DNA of 64,000 nt from an uncultured Lachnospiraceae bacterium (lineage in GTDB: Bacteria; Bacillota; Clostridia; Lachnospirales; Lachnospiraceae). Position numbers and translations under genes: made by a program. The DNA is taken from assembly GCA_910587935.1 (NCBI GenBank), contig CAJUNP010000003.1, positions 1-64,000 on the forward strand. The letters are read 5' to 3'. Shown in pieces: positions 9,475 through 18,481 of the stretch. The notes under the pieces are model-generated. The model was not told where the DNA came from. It did not search any database and saw only the letters and a list, made by a program, of their open reading frames with translations. The stretch's first letter is position 1; every line of letters begins with the position of its first letter.

Positions 9475-10371
9475 ATGAGCTTAAAGGTTGACAGTCTGAC
9501 GAAGGCTTTCGGCGAAAAAACGGCCGTAGACCATATCAGCTTTACAATGGATGCGCCCGGTGTATTTGGTCTGATTGGTACGAACGGAGCCGGCAAGACC
9601 ACGACGATCCGTATGATTTTGGGTATTATGAGTGCGGACAGCGGAAGCGCTGCCTGGAACGGAAAGCCGATTTCCAGAGAAACGCTGGCATTCGGTTATA
9701 TGCCCGAAGAACGCGGCATTTATATGAAAAACAAGGTACTGGAACAGCTTGTGTATTTCGGGATGCTGCGGGGGATGAACGGAACGGACGCAAAGAAGCG
9801 CGCCCTGCGGCTGATGGAACGTCTGGGCGTTACGGAATATAAAGATATGCCGGCTGAGAAGCTTTCCAAGGGAAACCAGCAGAAAATTCAGCTGATTTCC
9901 ACGCTGATTCATGATCCGGAGCTGATCTTTCTGGATGAACCCTTTTCGGGACTTGATCCGGTAAATGCGGAAGTTTTAAGAGGATTAATCGAGGAGCTGG
10001 TGGATGAGAAAAAATATGTTGTTATGAGCAGTCACCAGATGGCTACGGTGGAAGAGTATTGCGAGAATCTTGTAATACTGAATCACGGAAAGACTATAGT
10101 ATCCGGAAATTTAAGACAGATCAAATCCGGCTACGGACATACCAATCTGGTTATACGGGCCAAAGAGGATGTTACAAAGCAGGCACAGGAAGCAGGTCTT
10201 AGTCTTATGGAGAAAAGGGCGGACGAAAGCGAATACAAGATTACCGGAGACGACATGGCGAACAGCTTTTTAAGCAGTCTTCTTACGGCGGGAATTTATC
10301 CCCTGAAGTATGAGATCAAGGAACCCTCGTTACATGAGATATTTATTGAAAAGGTAGGTGAACAGGAATGA
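9475..10371 (+). CDS. ABC transporter ATP-binding protein (NatA/DrrA-like)
   Basis: ATPase subunit of 298 residues. Walker A GTNGAGKTT is near 35-43, the signature is LSKGNQQKIQ, Walker B is LIFLDEP, and the H-loop region is VVMSSHQM. The ~80-residue C-terminal extension (DUF4162-like) is typical of NatA/YhaQ exporters. AGGAGG precedes the ATG. It overlaps the permease gene by 4 bases. The pair probably exports sodium, a peptide or an antimicrobial; the substrate cannot be read from the sequence. Confidence 0.92.
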   Translation: MSLKVDSLTKAFGEKTAVDHISFTMDAPGVFGLIGTNGAGKTTTIRMILGIMSADSGSAAWNGKPISRETLAFGYMPEERGIYMKNKVLEQLVYFGMLRGMNGTDAKKRALRLMERLGVTEYKDMPAEKLSKGNQQKIQLISTLIHDPELIFLDEPFSGLDPVNAEVLRGLIEELVDEKKYVVMSSHQMATVEEYCENLVILNHGKTIVSGNLRQIKSGYGHTNLVIRAKEDVTKQAQEAGLSLMEKRADESEYKITGDDMANSFLSSLLTAGIYPLKYEIKEPSLHEIFIEKVGEQE

Positions 10372-11645
10372 AACAGATTTTAACGGTATTTGCTTTTACA
10401 TATAGAGATGCTGTTCGTAAGAAAGCGTTTATTGTATCGACGGTAATTATTTTGGCGGCAATTGCGGTTCTCTGTGCGATACCCGGTATTTCTTCCGCTT
10501 TTAAGAAGGACAAAACGGCGTCAGAGAATACGCAGCAGTCCGGGGAAACAGCGGATACGCAAACAAAAGAAAAATCCAAGGTATGCTATTATCTGGACGA
10601 AGAAGGATTGATTCCGGCAGGTCTGGATGTTCTGCGGGAAGCTTTTCCCGACTGGACGGTAAAAGAAAGCGGGGCGGAGGAAGAGGCCGGTCTGCGTGAA
10701 CAGATACGGGAAAGCGAGGATATCGCGCTGGTAAAAATCACAAAGGACGGGGAACTGCCGTTTATTACGGTTGTCAACAAGAACTTTATGTCCGGGATCG
10801 CCGAGAAGACGGTATGGGAAGCTTTAAGTAATGTTTATATTCACTCTACGCTTCTTGCGCAGGGAATCAGTGAAGAGACCATTGATTTTGCGCAGTCTAC
10901 CCTGCCGGGTACGGTGGAGACGGAAGGTTCCATGAATTTAAGCGGATATATCATCGGCATAGCGCTGGTGATGATGACGTTTTTTGCGGTATATTATTAC
11001 GGCTATGGCGTATCGATGTCGGTTGCTACCGAAAAGACGACGCGGGTTATGGAGACTCTGGTGGTTTCCGCAAAACCTTCCCGTATTCTGTTTGGAAAGT
11101 GTCTGGGCATGGGAGCGCTCGGCCTTACGCAGTTTGCCATGATCTTCGTGTTTGCTGCGGCTTGCTACAAGCTTTTGATTCCAGCAGACTATCTGCTTGG
11201 GGGAATGCCGATTACGCTGGATGCGTTTACCGTCCGCACGGCGCTTTTAATCGTAGTGTTTTTTATACTGGGTTATGCCCTTTATGCAATGATGAACGCG
11301 GTATGCGGCGCCAGCGTCAGCAAAATTGAGGACTTGAATTCGGCTATGATGCCTGTTATGATGGTTTCAATGGCAAGCTTTTATGCGGCCTATTTTTCCA
11401 TGCTGGTGGCGTCGGCTGACAGTATTATACAGAAGGTGGTGCTGTATCTCCCGTTTACATCGCCATTTATTATGCCTTATAAGCTGCTCAACAGCGATGT
11501 GGCCACGACGGATATCATTATTTCCATCATTTTGCTTCTTGCATTGATTGTGATTATAAGCGCTGTCTGCGTAAGACTGTATTCGGCAAGCGTTCTTCAC
11601 TATGGGAAAAGACTGAAGTTCAAGGAGCTTTACCGGAAGCAGTGA
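10368..11645 (+). CDS. ABC-2 type permease (NatB/YhaP-like)
   Basis: Membrane partner of the preceding ATPase, 425 residues. The first membrane segment is at about 20-42. A large extracytoplasmic domain (about 45-185) follows, then a block of five or six membrane segments from about 190 to 410 with the SVATEKTTRVMETLVVSAKP motif of ABC-2 permeases. The layout matches NatB. It is translationally coupled to the ATPase by an ATGA overlap. Confidence 0.9.
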   Translation: MKQILTVFAFTYRDAVRKKAFIVSTVIILAAIAVLCAIPGISSAFKKDKTASENTQQSGETADTQTKEKSKVCYYLDEEGLIPAGLDVLREAFPDWTVKESGAEEEAGLREQIRESEDIALVKITKDGELPFITVVNKNFMSGIAEKTVWEALSNVYIHSTLLAQGISEETIDFAQSTLPGTVETEGSMNLSGYIIGIALVMMTFFAVYYYGYGVSMSVATEKTTRVMETLVVSAKPSRILFGKCLGMGALGLTQFAMIFVFAAACYKLLIPADYLLGGMPITLDAFTVRTALLIVVFFILGYALYAMMNAVCGASVSKIEDLNSAMMPVMMVSMASFYAAYFSMLVASADSIIQKVVLYLPFTSPFIMPYKLLNSDVATTDIIISIILLLALIVIISAVCVRLYSASVLHYGKRLKFKELYRKQ

Positions 11646-11667
11646 AAAGGGAGATTGGGGGATTAAC

Positions 11668-11871
11668 ATGCCTTTATACAACAGGCTTAAAGAACACAGG
11701 GCAAGAATCGGCGTAAACCAGCAGGAGCTTGGCGCCATGGTGGGCGCAAGCAGACAGACGATCAGTCTGATCGAGCGGGGGGATTATTCTCCCTCCGTAA
11801 CGCTGGCGCTTAAGATCGCGGAAGTTTTTGGGGTGCCGGTGGAGGAAGTATTTCGCTATGAGGAGGGCTAG
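11668..11871 (+). CDS. Small XRE-family transcriptional regulator
   Basis: A 67-residue protein that is only a Cro/CI-type helix-turn-helix (NQQELGAMVGASRQTISLIE at about 17-36), like the YgzD/YozG family found beside ABC exporters and membrane proteins in Firmicutes. It lies 22 bases after the permease gene, with GGGAG upstream. It may bind the TGACAA-N6-TTGTCA repeats at 9344-9426 and so control its own operon (inference). Confidence 0.88.
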   Translation: MPLYNRLKEHRARIGVNQQELGAMVGASRQTISLIERGDYSPSVTLALKIAEVFGVPVEEVFRYEEG

Positions 11872-11879
11872 GTTAAAAA

Positions 11880-12716
11880 ATGAAGAATGACCAAATACAG
11901 AAAGAAGCGGTTGGAGAAAAACAGACTTTACTCCTTTCAAGAGAAAAAAAGAAAGAGGAGAACCGCCGGGAAGACAAAAGCGCAAAAGGAAAATTTTTTA
12001 TTACGATGATTGTCTGTATGATTTTTGGCGGTTTTTGCGGCGTTGCGGGCGTAAAGGGACTGAAATATTTGCGGGAACAGAATTGGGATTTTAATGTTCT
12101 GGCAGAAAATCTTACCGCTTTTTGGAGCTGCTTTGGACGTTATATGATGATTGCTATGAATATTGCCGCCCTGCCCGCCGTGCTTTTTCTGTTTGGCAGA
12201 CATAAAAGGGAGATTGAGGCATGGGACGGAGAGGATGACGAACGTCTGGATGAGTTTGACCGGAAGCTGAGTATAGACGTTGGAATTCCGACGATTCTTA
12301 TGCTGCTTGAGATGTTTTTTTATGGAATCGGTTTTTATGGCATGGTTCAAATGGAGGACAAAGAAAGCATTATCTTTGTTGTGGATCTGATTCTTTTTCT
12401 GGGCGGCACATTGTACCTGTTGTTTCATCAGAGAAACGTAATCAATTTTATCAAGGAAATGAATCCCGAAAAAAAGGGAAGTATTTTTGATTTCAGGTTT
12501 AACAGAAAGTGGTTTGAAAGCTGTGACGAAGCGGAAAATCAGAAAATAGGCGCAGCTTCTTATGCCGTGTTCCGGTGTATGCAGGGAGTTTATCTGTTCA
12601 GTATCCTGGCTTTGACGCTGGCCGGTTTTTTCTTTCCTATTGGTATTCTGCCCCTGACGATCGTGGGATTTTTGTGGCTGGCACAGACCGTTATATACAC
12701 AATCAAAAGTTTGTAG
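11880..12716 (+). CDS. Six-TM membrane protein, DUF3169-like
   Basis: A 278-residue protein with a charged cytoplasmic N-terminus (about 1-38, rich in Lys/Glu) and about six membrane segments (near 40-60, 88-108, 132-156, 162-182, and a final pair between 230 and 275). Length, topology and position directly after a minimal XRE regulator match the DUF3169 family, which I name from memory of that pairing. The start lies 8 bases after the regulator's stop and uses GGAGG inside the regulator's 3' end. Function unknown; it may respond to envelope state for the regulator. Confidence 0.65.
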   Translation: MKNDQIQKEAVGEKQTLLLSREKKKEENRREDKSAKGKFFITMIVCMIFGGFCGVAGVKGLKYLREQNWDFNVLAENLTAFWSCFGRYMMIAMNIAALPAVLFLFGRHKREIEAWDGEDDERLDEFDRKLSIDVGIPTILMLLEMFFYGIGFYGMVQMEDKESIIFVVDLILFLGGTLYLLFHQRNVINFIKEMNPEKKGSIFDFRFNRKWFESCDEAENQKIGAASYAVFRCMQGVYLFSILALTLAGFFFPIGILPLTIVGFLWLAQTVIYTIKSL

Positions 12717-12768
12717 GGAAATAGCGGGGAAAAAAACGACAAAAAAACACAAAAATTGTAAAAAAAGC

Positions 12769-12796
12769 TTTACTTTTTATTGATGTGTGCTAAAAT
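12769..12796 (+). promoter_or_regulatory. Promoter of the amino-acid ABC operon
   Basis: TTTACT (12769-12774), 16-base spacer, TAAAAT (12791-12796). The predicted start of transcription falls at the 5' edge of the long hairpin at 12801. Confidence 0.6.
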
Positions 12797-12800
12797 TAAG

Positions 12801-12834
12801 GAGGTCTCTTTGTATAAATATACAAGGAGGCCTC
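12801..12834 (+). promoter_or_regulatory. 34-base near-perfect palindrome at the transcription start
   Basis: The arms 12801-12816 and 12819-12834 pair over 16 positions, 14 as Watson-Crick and two as G-U pairs, around a two-base centre. In RNA this would be a stable hairpin at or near the 5' end of the message. It also buries an AAGGAGG that could otherwise attract ribosomes. No T-run follows, so it is not an intrinsic terminator. It could be an operator, an mRNA stabiliser or a protein-binding leader. Confidence 0.7.
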
Positions 12835-12885
12835 ATAAAGTTTATATAGGTATTTGAAAGCGTATGAAAGATGAGGAGGAACAAT

Positions 12886-13683
12886 ATGAAAAGGTTCAAA
12901 AAAACAACGGCGCTTATGATGGCATTTGGCATGGCGGCATCTCTTATGGCGTGTGGCAAGGCAAAGGCGCCCAACACCGTATTTGCCATTGACGATCTTC
13001 CCGGGAAGACCATTGGCGTTCAGTTGGGAACGACGGGCGATATTTTTGCCAGCGACTATGAAGAAGAGGGGTCTGTTATTGAGCGTTATAACAAAGGAAA
13101 CGATGCGGTACAGGCGTTAAAGCAGGGCAAGATCGACTGCGTGATTATTGACAGCCAGCCGGCCCAGGCTTTTGTAGAGAAGAACGCGGAGCTGACGATT
13201 CTTGAGGAAGAGTTTGCAATTGAAGAATATGCCATGTGTATTGCAAAAGACAATACGGAATTGAAAGACGCTATTAATACGGCTTTGGCGCAATTAAAGA
13301 GCAATGGAACGCTGGAAGCCATTATAGCAAATTACATCGGAGATGATACAAGAGGCAAGAATCCTTACGTATCGCCGGAAGGGACGGACCGTTCCAACGG
13401 AAAGCTGATTATGGCTACCAATGCGGCTTTTGAACCTTATGAGTATTACGAAGGCGAGAAAGTTGTCGGAATTGACGTAGATATGGCACAGGCGGTGTGC
13501 GATCTGTTAGGATACGAACTGGTAGTGGAAGATATGGAATTTGATTCCATTATCAATGCGGTGCAGTCAGGCAAGGCCGATATCGGCGTGGCGGGTATGA
13601 CGGTAACGGAGGACCGGCTTAAGAGTATTGATTTCACCGATTCCTACACTACTTCAACGCAGGTTATTATTGTAAGAAAATAA
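12886..13683 (+). CDS. Amino-acid ABC transporter substrate-binding lipoprotein, circularly permuted
   Basis: Lipoprotein of 265 residues. The signal peptide ends in the lipobox LMAC with Cys23. In ordinary family-3 (HisJ/GlnH) binding proteins, the lobe with MATNAAFEPYEYYEG...GIDVDMA...MTVTEDR comes first, and the lobe with DLPGKTIGVQLGTTGD...KGNDAVQALKQG...VIID comes second. Here the second lobe is at about 36-160, a linker follows, and the first lobe is at about 173-265, so the order is inverted. All segments for both lobes are present once. I chose ATG 12886 because GAGGAGG lies 6 bases upstream; an ATG at 12871 has no such site. It is followed by its permease and ATPase. Confidence 0.9.
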   Translation: MKRFKKTTALMMAFGMAASLMACGKAKAPNTVFAIDDLPGKTIGVQLGTTGDIFASDYEEEGSVIERYNKGNDAVQALKQGKIDCVIIDSQPAQAFVEKNAELTILEEEFAIEEYAMCIAKDNTELKDAINTALAQLKSNGTLEAIIANYIGDDTRGKNPYVSPEGTDRSNGKLIMATNAAFEPYEYYEGEKVVGIDVDMAQAVCDLLGYELVVEDMEFDSIINAVQSGKADIGVAGMTVTEDRLKSIDFTDSYTTSTQVIIVRK

Positions 13684-13701
13684 CATGGGGAGGAACAAAA
13701 G

Positions 13702-14388
13702 TTGAGCAGCTTTTGGGATAAGATATATTTGAATTTTATCAAGGAAGACCGTTATATGTATCTGGTGAACGGCCTGAAAAATACATTAATTATAACTTTG
13801 TTTGCGGTGTTGATCGGCGTGGCGCTGGGATTTCTTGTAGCGGTTGTACGGTCTACCTACAGCAAGACAAAAAAATTATGGCTGCTTGATAAAATCTGCG
13901 GCGTTTATCTGACGGTGGTCCGCGGTACGCCCATGATGGTACAGCTTCTCATTATGTTTTACGTTATATTTGCCAGCTCCAATAATAAGATGCTGGTAGC
14001 CGTGATTGCTTTCGGAATCAATTCCGGCGCTTATGTGGCGGAGATTGTGCGCTCGGGAATTATGTCCATTGACGCCGGACAATTTGAGGCGGGCAGAAGC
14101 CTTGGCTTTAGTTATCCGAGGACCATGTGGTACATTATTCTGCCCCAGGCCTTTAAAAATGTCCTTCCGGCTCTTGCCAATGAGTTTATTGTTTTGCTGA
14201 AGGAAACGTCGATTTGCGGGTATATCGGCCTGACGGATCTGACCAGGGGCGGAGATATTATCCGAAGCCGCACCTATGAAGCTTTTTTGCCTTTGATAGC
14301 GGTAGCTCTTATCTACCTGGTGTTAGTAGCAGGCTTGTCTGCTCTGGTAAAGGCATGGGAAAGGAGGCTGCGGGCAAGTGACAGATAA
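13702..14388 (+). CDS. Polar amino-acid ABC transporter permease
   Basis: Membrane subunit of 228 residues (HisMQ/GlnP type) with about five membrane segments. The permease EAA-type loop near [23 protein letters not shown] contacts the ATPase. The start codon is TTG, with GGGGAGG 9 bases upstream. It lies 18 bases after the binding-protein gene and overlaps the ATPase gene by 11 bases. The motif [15 protein letters not shown] is diagnostic of this permease family. Confidence 0.93.
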   Translation: MSSFWDKIYLNFIKEDRYMYLVNGLKNTLIITLFAVLIGVALGFLVAVVRSTYSKTKKLWLLDKICGVYLTVVRGTPMMVQLLIMFYVIFASSNNKMLVAVIAFGINSGAYVAEIVRSGIMSIDAGQFEAGRSLGFSYPRTMWYIILPQAFKNVLPALANEFIVLLKETSICGYIGLTDLTRGGDIIRSRTYEAFLPLIAVALIYLVLVAGLSALVKAWERRLRASDR

Positions 14389-15121
14389 TGGCGGCGTATT
14401 ATTTGAAATAACGGATCTATGCAAAGATTTTGGGGATTTAAAAGTGCTGGATCATATTACCACCCGGATTTCCAAAGGTGAAGTTGTAGTGGTGATCGGT
14501 CCTTCCGGTTCCGGAAAATCTACGTTTCTGCGTTCCTTAAATTTACTGGAGGAGCCAACCGGAGGCACGATTCTGTTTGAGGGACAAAATATTACCGATC
14601 CCAAGGTAAATATTAATCATTACCGGCAGAAAATCGGTATGGTTTTTCAGCATTTTAACCTGTTCCCGCATATGACGATTCTGGAGAATATGACTCTTGC
14701 GCCCATAAAACTGCTTGGAAAGTCCAAGGAGGAAGCGCGCAGGGAAGCCATGGAGCTTTTGAACCGTGTGGGCCTTTCCGAAAAGGCGGATGCCTATCCC
14801 AGTCAGCTTTCAGGAGGCCAGAAACAGAGAATTGCCATTGTGCGTTCCCTGTGTATGCATCCGGATGTGATGCTCTTTGACGAGCCTACTTCGGCTCTTG
14901 ATCCGGAGATGGTGGGGGAAGTGCTTAAGGTTATGTCCGATCTGGCGGCGGAAGGCATGACGATGGTAATCGTCACCCACGAAATGGGATTTGCCAGAGA
15001 AGTGGGAACGAGGGTGTTGTTTGTGGATGAGGGCCAGATCAAAGAAGAAAATTCCCCGGATGAATTTTTTGAGCATCCGCAAAATGACAGATTGAGAGAG
15101 TTTTTGTCAAAAATTATTTGA
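14378..15121 (+). CDS. Polar amino-acid ABC transporter ATP-binding protein (GlnQ-like)
   Basis: ATPase of 247 residues with Walker [10 protein letters not shown] (about 41-49), Q-loop [12 protein letters not shown], signature LSGGQKQR, Walker [20 protein letters not shown] and the switch His in VTHEMGFA. The features match the GlnQ/HisP class. The start codon is GTG inside the permease gene. It completes a three-gene importer and is followed by a strong terminator. Confidence 0.95.
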   Translation: MTDNGGVLFEITDLCKDFGDLKVLDHITTRISKGEVVVVIGPSGSGKSTFLRSLNLLEEPTGGTILFEGQNITDPKVNINHYRQKIGMVFQHFNLFPHMTILENMTLAPIKLLGKSKEEARREAMELLNRVGLSEKADAYPSQLSGGQKQRIAIVRSLCMHPDVMLFDEPTSALDPEMVGEVLKVMSDLAAEGMTMVIVTHEMGFAREVGTRVLFVDEGQIKEENSPDEFFEHPQNDRLREFLSKII

Positions 15122-15140
15122 AAAGAATAATTCGGGTAAA

Positions 15141-15180
15141 AAGGCAGCGTTTCGGCCGCAGGGGCGGGAACGCTGCCTTT
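15141..15180 (+). terminator. Intrinsic terminator of the amino-acid ABC operon
   Basis: AAGGCAGCGTT (15141-15151) pairs with AACGCTGCCTT, followed by TTT and an A-rich stretch. Confidence 0.8.
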
Positions 15181-15244
15181 AAAATAAAGAAAAATTAATA
15201 AAACATTAAGGTGCTTTTTACACGGAAGTAGTATATAATTAGAA

Positions 15245-15290
15245 CGTAATCGAAAAGGGGCAGGGGATTTCTGCGCCGGTTCGCATTACG
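15245..15290 (+). promoter_or_regulatory. 5'-leader hairpin of the propeller-SBP operon
   Basis: CGTAATCGAA (15245-15254) pairs with TTCGCATTACG (15280-15290) with one bulge, and an inner GGCAG/CTGC helix is possible. A TATAAT at 15234-15239 lies just upstream without a good -35 box, so transcription would begin at the hairpin base. No T-run follows. Confidence 0.5.
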
Positions 15291-15309
15291 AAAGGAATGG
15301 AGGGTAACT

Positions 15310-17586
15310 ATGAAAAGAAATTTTAAGCGTGTTCTTGCGCTGGGAATCACTCTTTGTGCAGTATTCCAATTTACAGCCTGCAAGGGCAGTAATGCAAAGG
15401 ATACTTTAGTAGAGCAGAAAGAGTTTGTATATGTTCCGGAATATCAGGAGCTGACTGGTGTGGAATATATTAATGTATCCAGCGGAACCAGTAAAGGAAT
15501 CTATTACAGTTCCAGCACGTACGACGAAGAAAGTCAGACCAGTAAAACAAGCATATACTTTTTGGATGCCGGTACAAAAGAAGTTCGGGAGGTGCCTGTT
15601 TCGCTGCAGGAAGGCGGTGAGAACGTTTCTTTCTATATTCAGCAGATGCAGGAGTTGAGCGACGGCAATCTTGCTGTCATACAGAGTATTTACAAAGTTA
15701 CGGACCCCGAAACGTATGAAGGAACGCAGTCTTATGTTTTAAGCGTTTTTTCTACCGCAGACGGAAGCGAAATCAGCAGTACGGATCTGACTTCCGAGCT
15801 GAACGAGACGGAAAACAGTTATATTCAGTATATGGCGGTGGACGGTTCCGATAATATCTATTTAGCCAATGACAAGAGGATATGGGTGTATGACAGGAAC
15901 GGCAGCAAGCTGTTTCATCTGGATGTTGCCGCTGAAGCGTGGCTGAACGGATTTGGAACCAGTAAGGAAGGGCAGGTTGTATACGTAGCCCAGGGACAGA
16001 GTCAGAACGGTCTGGAGATTAATGTAATCGATCCGGCCAAAAAGGGCGTTTCCAGAACCTGCACGAAAGACGTTCCCGATGCATGGGGGAACCAAAGCAT
16101 TGCGCCCGGTTTTCAAAAGGGAGTCCTGCTTAACGGCCGCAGCGGACTGATCGAATATGATCTGGATACGGAGACGGCGGAACCGGTTCTGGACTGGCTG
16201 GACAGCGATATTAACAGAGACAATATAAGCGCTTATTCGGCGTTGGAAGACGGTAGGATTCTTGTTCTGACGCATGACTATTCATCGGAAAAACGCAGCA
16301 GCGAAGTGGTTTATCTGACAAAAACGGCATCTTCCGAAGTCGCTGAGAAAGAAATCCTGACGCTTGGGGTTATGTATGCTTCCAGCGATGTAAACAGCGC
16401 GGTAATTAATTTTAACAAAAAGAGCGACAAGTACCGTATTTCGGTTGTTGATTACAGTTCGGGAGGCGGCGACGACGCGTGGGAGCGTGGTATGCTGAAG
16501 CTGAATAACGATTTGTCCAACGGGAACGGGCCGGATATTTTTGATCTTACCAGCGTCAATGTTAAGATGCTGGCTCAGAAGGGTATTATAGAAGATCTGA
16601 ATCCTTATTTGGAAAAGGATGAGCAGATAAGCAGAGAAGACTTCTTTGAATCTGTTCTGAATGCATATTCCATTGACGGAAAGCTTTACAGTATTCCCAA
16701 TAGTTTTTATGTTTCGACGGTAGTCGGCAAAACATCGGAGGTAGGAGATAAACCGGGCTGGACATTAGACGATCTGATGGCTTTGATCGAGAGTAAACCG
16801 GAGGGGACGGAAGTATTTGATTATGCGACGAAGGAGTATATTCTTCAAACGTGCCTGACGTACAGTATGGATGAATTTATCAACTGGGAAACCGGCGAAT
16901 GTAATCTGAATTCGGAAGAATTCCTGAAGGTGCTTAACTTTGCCAATACTTTCGACAGCGAGTGGAATTATGACGAGGAGGCGCCCAGTGCGCCGAGCAA
17001 AATTCAGAGCGGACAGCTTCTGCTTATGGCAACAAGTTTCAGCTCCGTACAGGATTATCAGATGTATTTGGCCATGTTCCAGGAACCCATTACCACAATC
17101 GGTTATCCCTGTACGAGCGGTACGGGATCTTCCGTAAGCGGACAGTTTTCCTATGCCATCAGCGCCAAGTCGGGCAATAAAGATGCCGCGTGGGAATTTT
17201 TAAGGAGCTTCCTTGTTCCCGAATACTACGAGAATCAGTCGCATATATGGGGATTCCCGACTTCTATCAGCGCTTTTGACAAGCAGATGGAAAAGGACAT
17301 GGAAGCGGAATATTATGAAGATGAGAACGGTGAGCAGGTAGAAGTCAGCAAAGGCGGATGGGGATGGGACGATTTCCATGTAGATCTTTATGCCGCCACA
17401 CAGGAGCAGGTTGACCAGATTAAGGAACTGATCAATAACTGTGACCGGATTGGAAGCAGTGACAGTCAGTTAAACAATATTATATCGGAAGAAGCGGCGC
17501 CTTTCTTTGAAGGACAAAAAAGCGCACAGGAAGCGGCGGATATTATACAGAGCAGGGTACAGGTTTATGTCAATGAAAATCGTTAA
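15310..17586 (+). CDS. Lipoprotein: N-terminal propeller-like region fused to an extracellular solute-binding domain (copy 1)
   Basis: A 758-residue exported lipoprotein with lipobox Cys24 (FTAC). Residues ~30-340 contain repeated units such as 'D..NIYLAND..I.VYDRNGS', typical of a beta-propeller. From ~350 onward the protein reads as a family-1 ABC solute-binding protein (TLGVMYASSDVNSAVINFNK, later GPDIFDLTS, then SAKSGNKDAAWEFLR). Ordinary sugar-binding proteins are 400-550 residues, so the N-terminal region is an added domain. GGAGGG precedes the ATG. It starts a six-gene operon and is paralogous to the lipoprotein that ends it. Ligand unknown. Confidence 0.85.
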   Translation: MKRNFKRVLALGITLCAVFQFTACKGSNAKDTLVEQKEFVYVPEYQELTGVEYINVSSGTSKGIYYSSSTYDEESQTSKTSIYFLDAGTKEVREVPVSLQEGGENVSFYIQQMQELSDGNLAVIQSIYKVTDPETYEGTQSYVLSVFSTADGSEISSTDLTSELNETENSYIQYMAVDGSDNIYLANDKRIWVYDRNGSKLFHLDVAAEAWLNGFGTSKEGQVVYVAQGQSQNGLEINVIDPAKKGVSRTCTKDVPDAWGNQSIAPGFQKGVLLNGRSGLIEYDLDTETAEPVLDWLDSDINRDNISAYSALEDGRILVLTHDYSSEKRSSEVVYLTKTASSEVAEKEILTLGVMYASSDVNSAVINFNKKSDKYRISVVDYSSGGGDDAWERGMLKLNNDLSNGNGPDIFDLTSVNVKMLAQKGIIEDLNPYLEKDEQISREDFFESVLNAYSIDGKLYSIPNSFYVSTVVGKTSEVGDKPGWTLDDLMALIESKPEGTEVFDYATKEYILQTCLTYSMDEFINWETGECNLNSEEFLKVLNFANTFDSEWNYDEEAPSAPSKIQSGQLLLMATSFSSVQDYQMYLAMFQEPITTIGYPCTSGTGSSVSGQFSYAISAKSGNKDAAWEFLRSFLVPEYYENQSHIWGFPTSISAFDKQMEKDMEAEYYEDENGEQVEVSKGGWGWDDFHVDLYAATQEQVDQIKELINNCDRIGSSDSQLNNIISEEAAPFFEGQKSAQEAADIIQSRVQVYVNENR

Positions 17587-18481
17587 AAAGGCAGAAGCTA
17601 ATAAGAAAAAAAACACAAAGATAAAGGCAAAAGATAAGGTAAGCTCGGGGCTGTTTTTGGCCCCAAGCTTTCTTGGCGTGTTGTTGTTTTTTGTGCTGCC
17701 TTTTATGGTTGTAATATTTTATTCCATGGTTGACAATCCGATCAGCCATAATTTTGTTTTCATGGATAATTTCAAACGGGTTATTACCAATGCGGCTTTT
17801 TTGCAGGCCGTTAAGAATACGGCTCTGTTTTCTGCGATTGCGGTTCCGCTGGCGGTTGTTTTGTCGTTACTGCTGGCCATGGTATTAACGCAGAAGCTGC
17901 CGTTTCACAGTCAGTTTCGAACCTTTTTTTTGAGTCCCATGATGGTTCCCGTAGCGTCCATCGTGTTGATCTGGCAGGTTTTGTTCCACTATAACGGCGC
18001 TGTGAACGATATTGTGCAGTTTTTTGGAGGCGGCAAGATTGACTGGATCAAATCGGACTATGCCATAGTCGTGATCGTTATATTGTTTTTATGGAAGAAT
18101 CTGGGATATGATATGATTCTGTTCATGGCGGCTCTCGGGAGTATCCCGAAAGATATTGTGGAAGTGGCGGAACTGGAAAGCGCAACCGGATGGCAGATTT
18201 TTTTCAAAATCAAACTTCGTTATATGTCGTCCACTATTTTATTTGTTACCATTTTATCATTGATTAATTCCTTTAAGGTATTCCGGGAAATTTATCTTTT
18301 GACGGATAATCATCCGTATGATGCGGTTTACATGCTGCAGCATTTTATGAACAATATGTTTGCTTCTCTGGATTACCAGAAGCTCTCGGCGGCAGCGATT
18401 CTGATGTCGCTTGTTATGATAGTTATTATCGGGGCTTTGTTTATTATTGAAAATTATTTCGGAAAGGATGTGGAAGGATGA
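17573..18481 (+). CDS. Carbohydrate-type ABC transporter permease (MalF/UgpA class)
   Basis: Membrane subunit of 302 residues with about six membrane segments and the cytoplasmic EAA loop (VEVAELESATGWQIFFKIKL at about 198-217). A Lys-rich N-terminus precedes the first segment. I chose ATG 17573, which overlaps the lipoprotein gene by 14 bases; the frame opens further upstream at 17507, but that part lies wholly inside the previous gene. It overlaps the next permease by ATGA. No ATPase gene is nearby. Confidence 0.9.
   Translation: MKIVKKAEANKKKNTKIKAKDKVSSGLFLAPSFLGVLLFFVLPFMVVIFYSMVDNPISHNFVFMDNFKRVITNAAFLQAVKNTALFSAIAVPLAVVLSLLLAMVLTQKLPFHSQFRTFFLSPMMVPVASIVLIWQVLFHYNGAVNDIVQFFGGGKIDWIKSDYAIVVIVILFLWKNLGYDMILFMAALGSIPKDIVEVAELESATGWQIFFKIKLRYMSSTILFVTILSLINSFKVFREIYLLTDNHPYDAVYMLQHFMNNMFASLDYQKLSAAAILMSLVMIVIIGALFIIENYFGKDVEG

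Noticed and set aside
11937..12752. 271-codon minus-strand frame opposite the DUF3169-like gene
   Set aside because: Composition is that of an antisense frame (Gln/His/Lys-rich, no family features); the plus-strand product has clear membrane segments.
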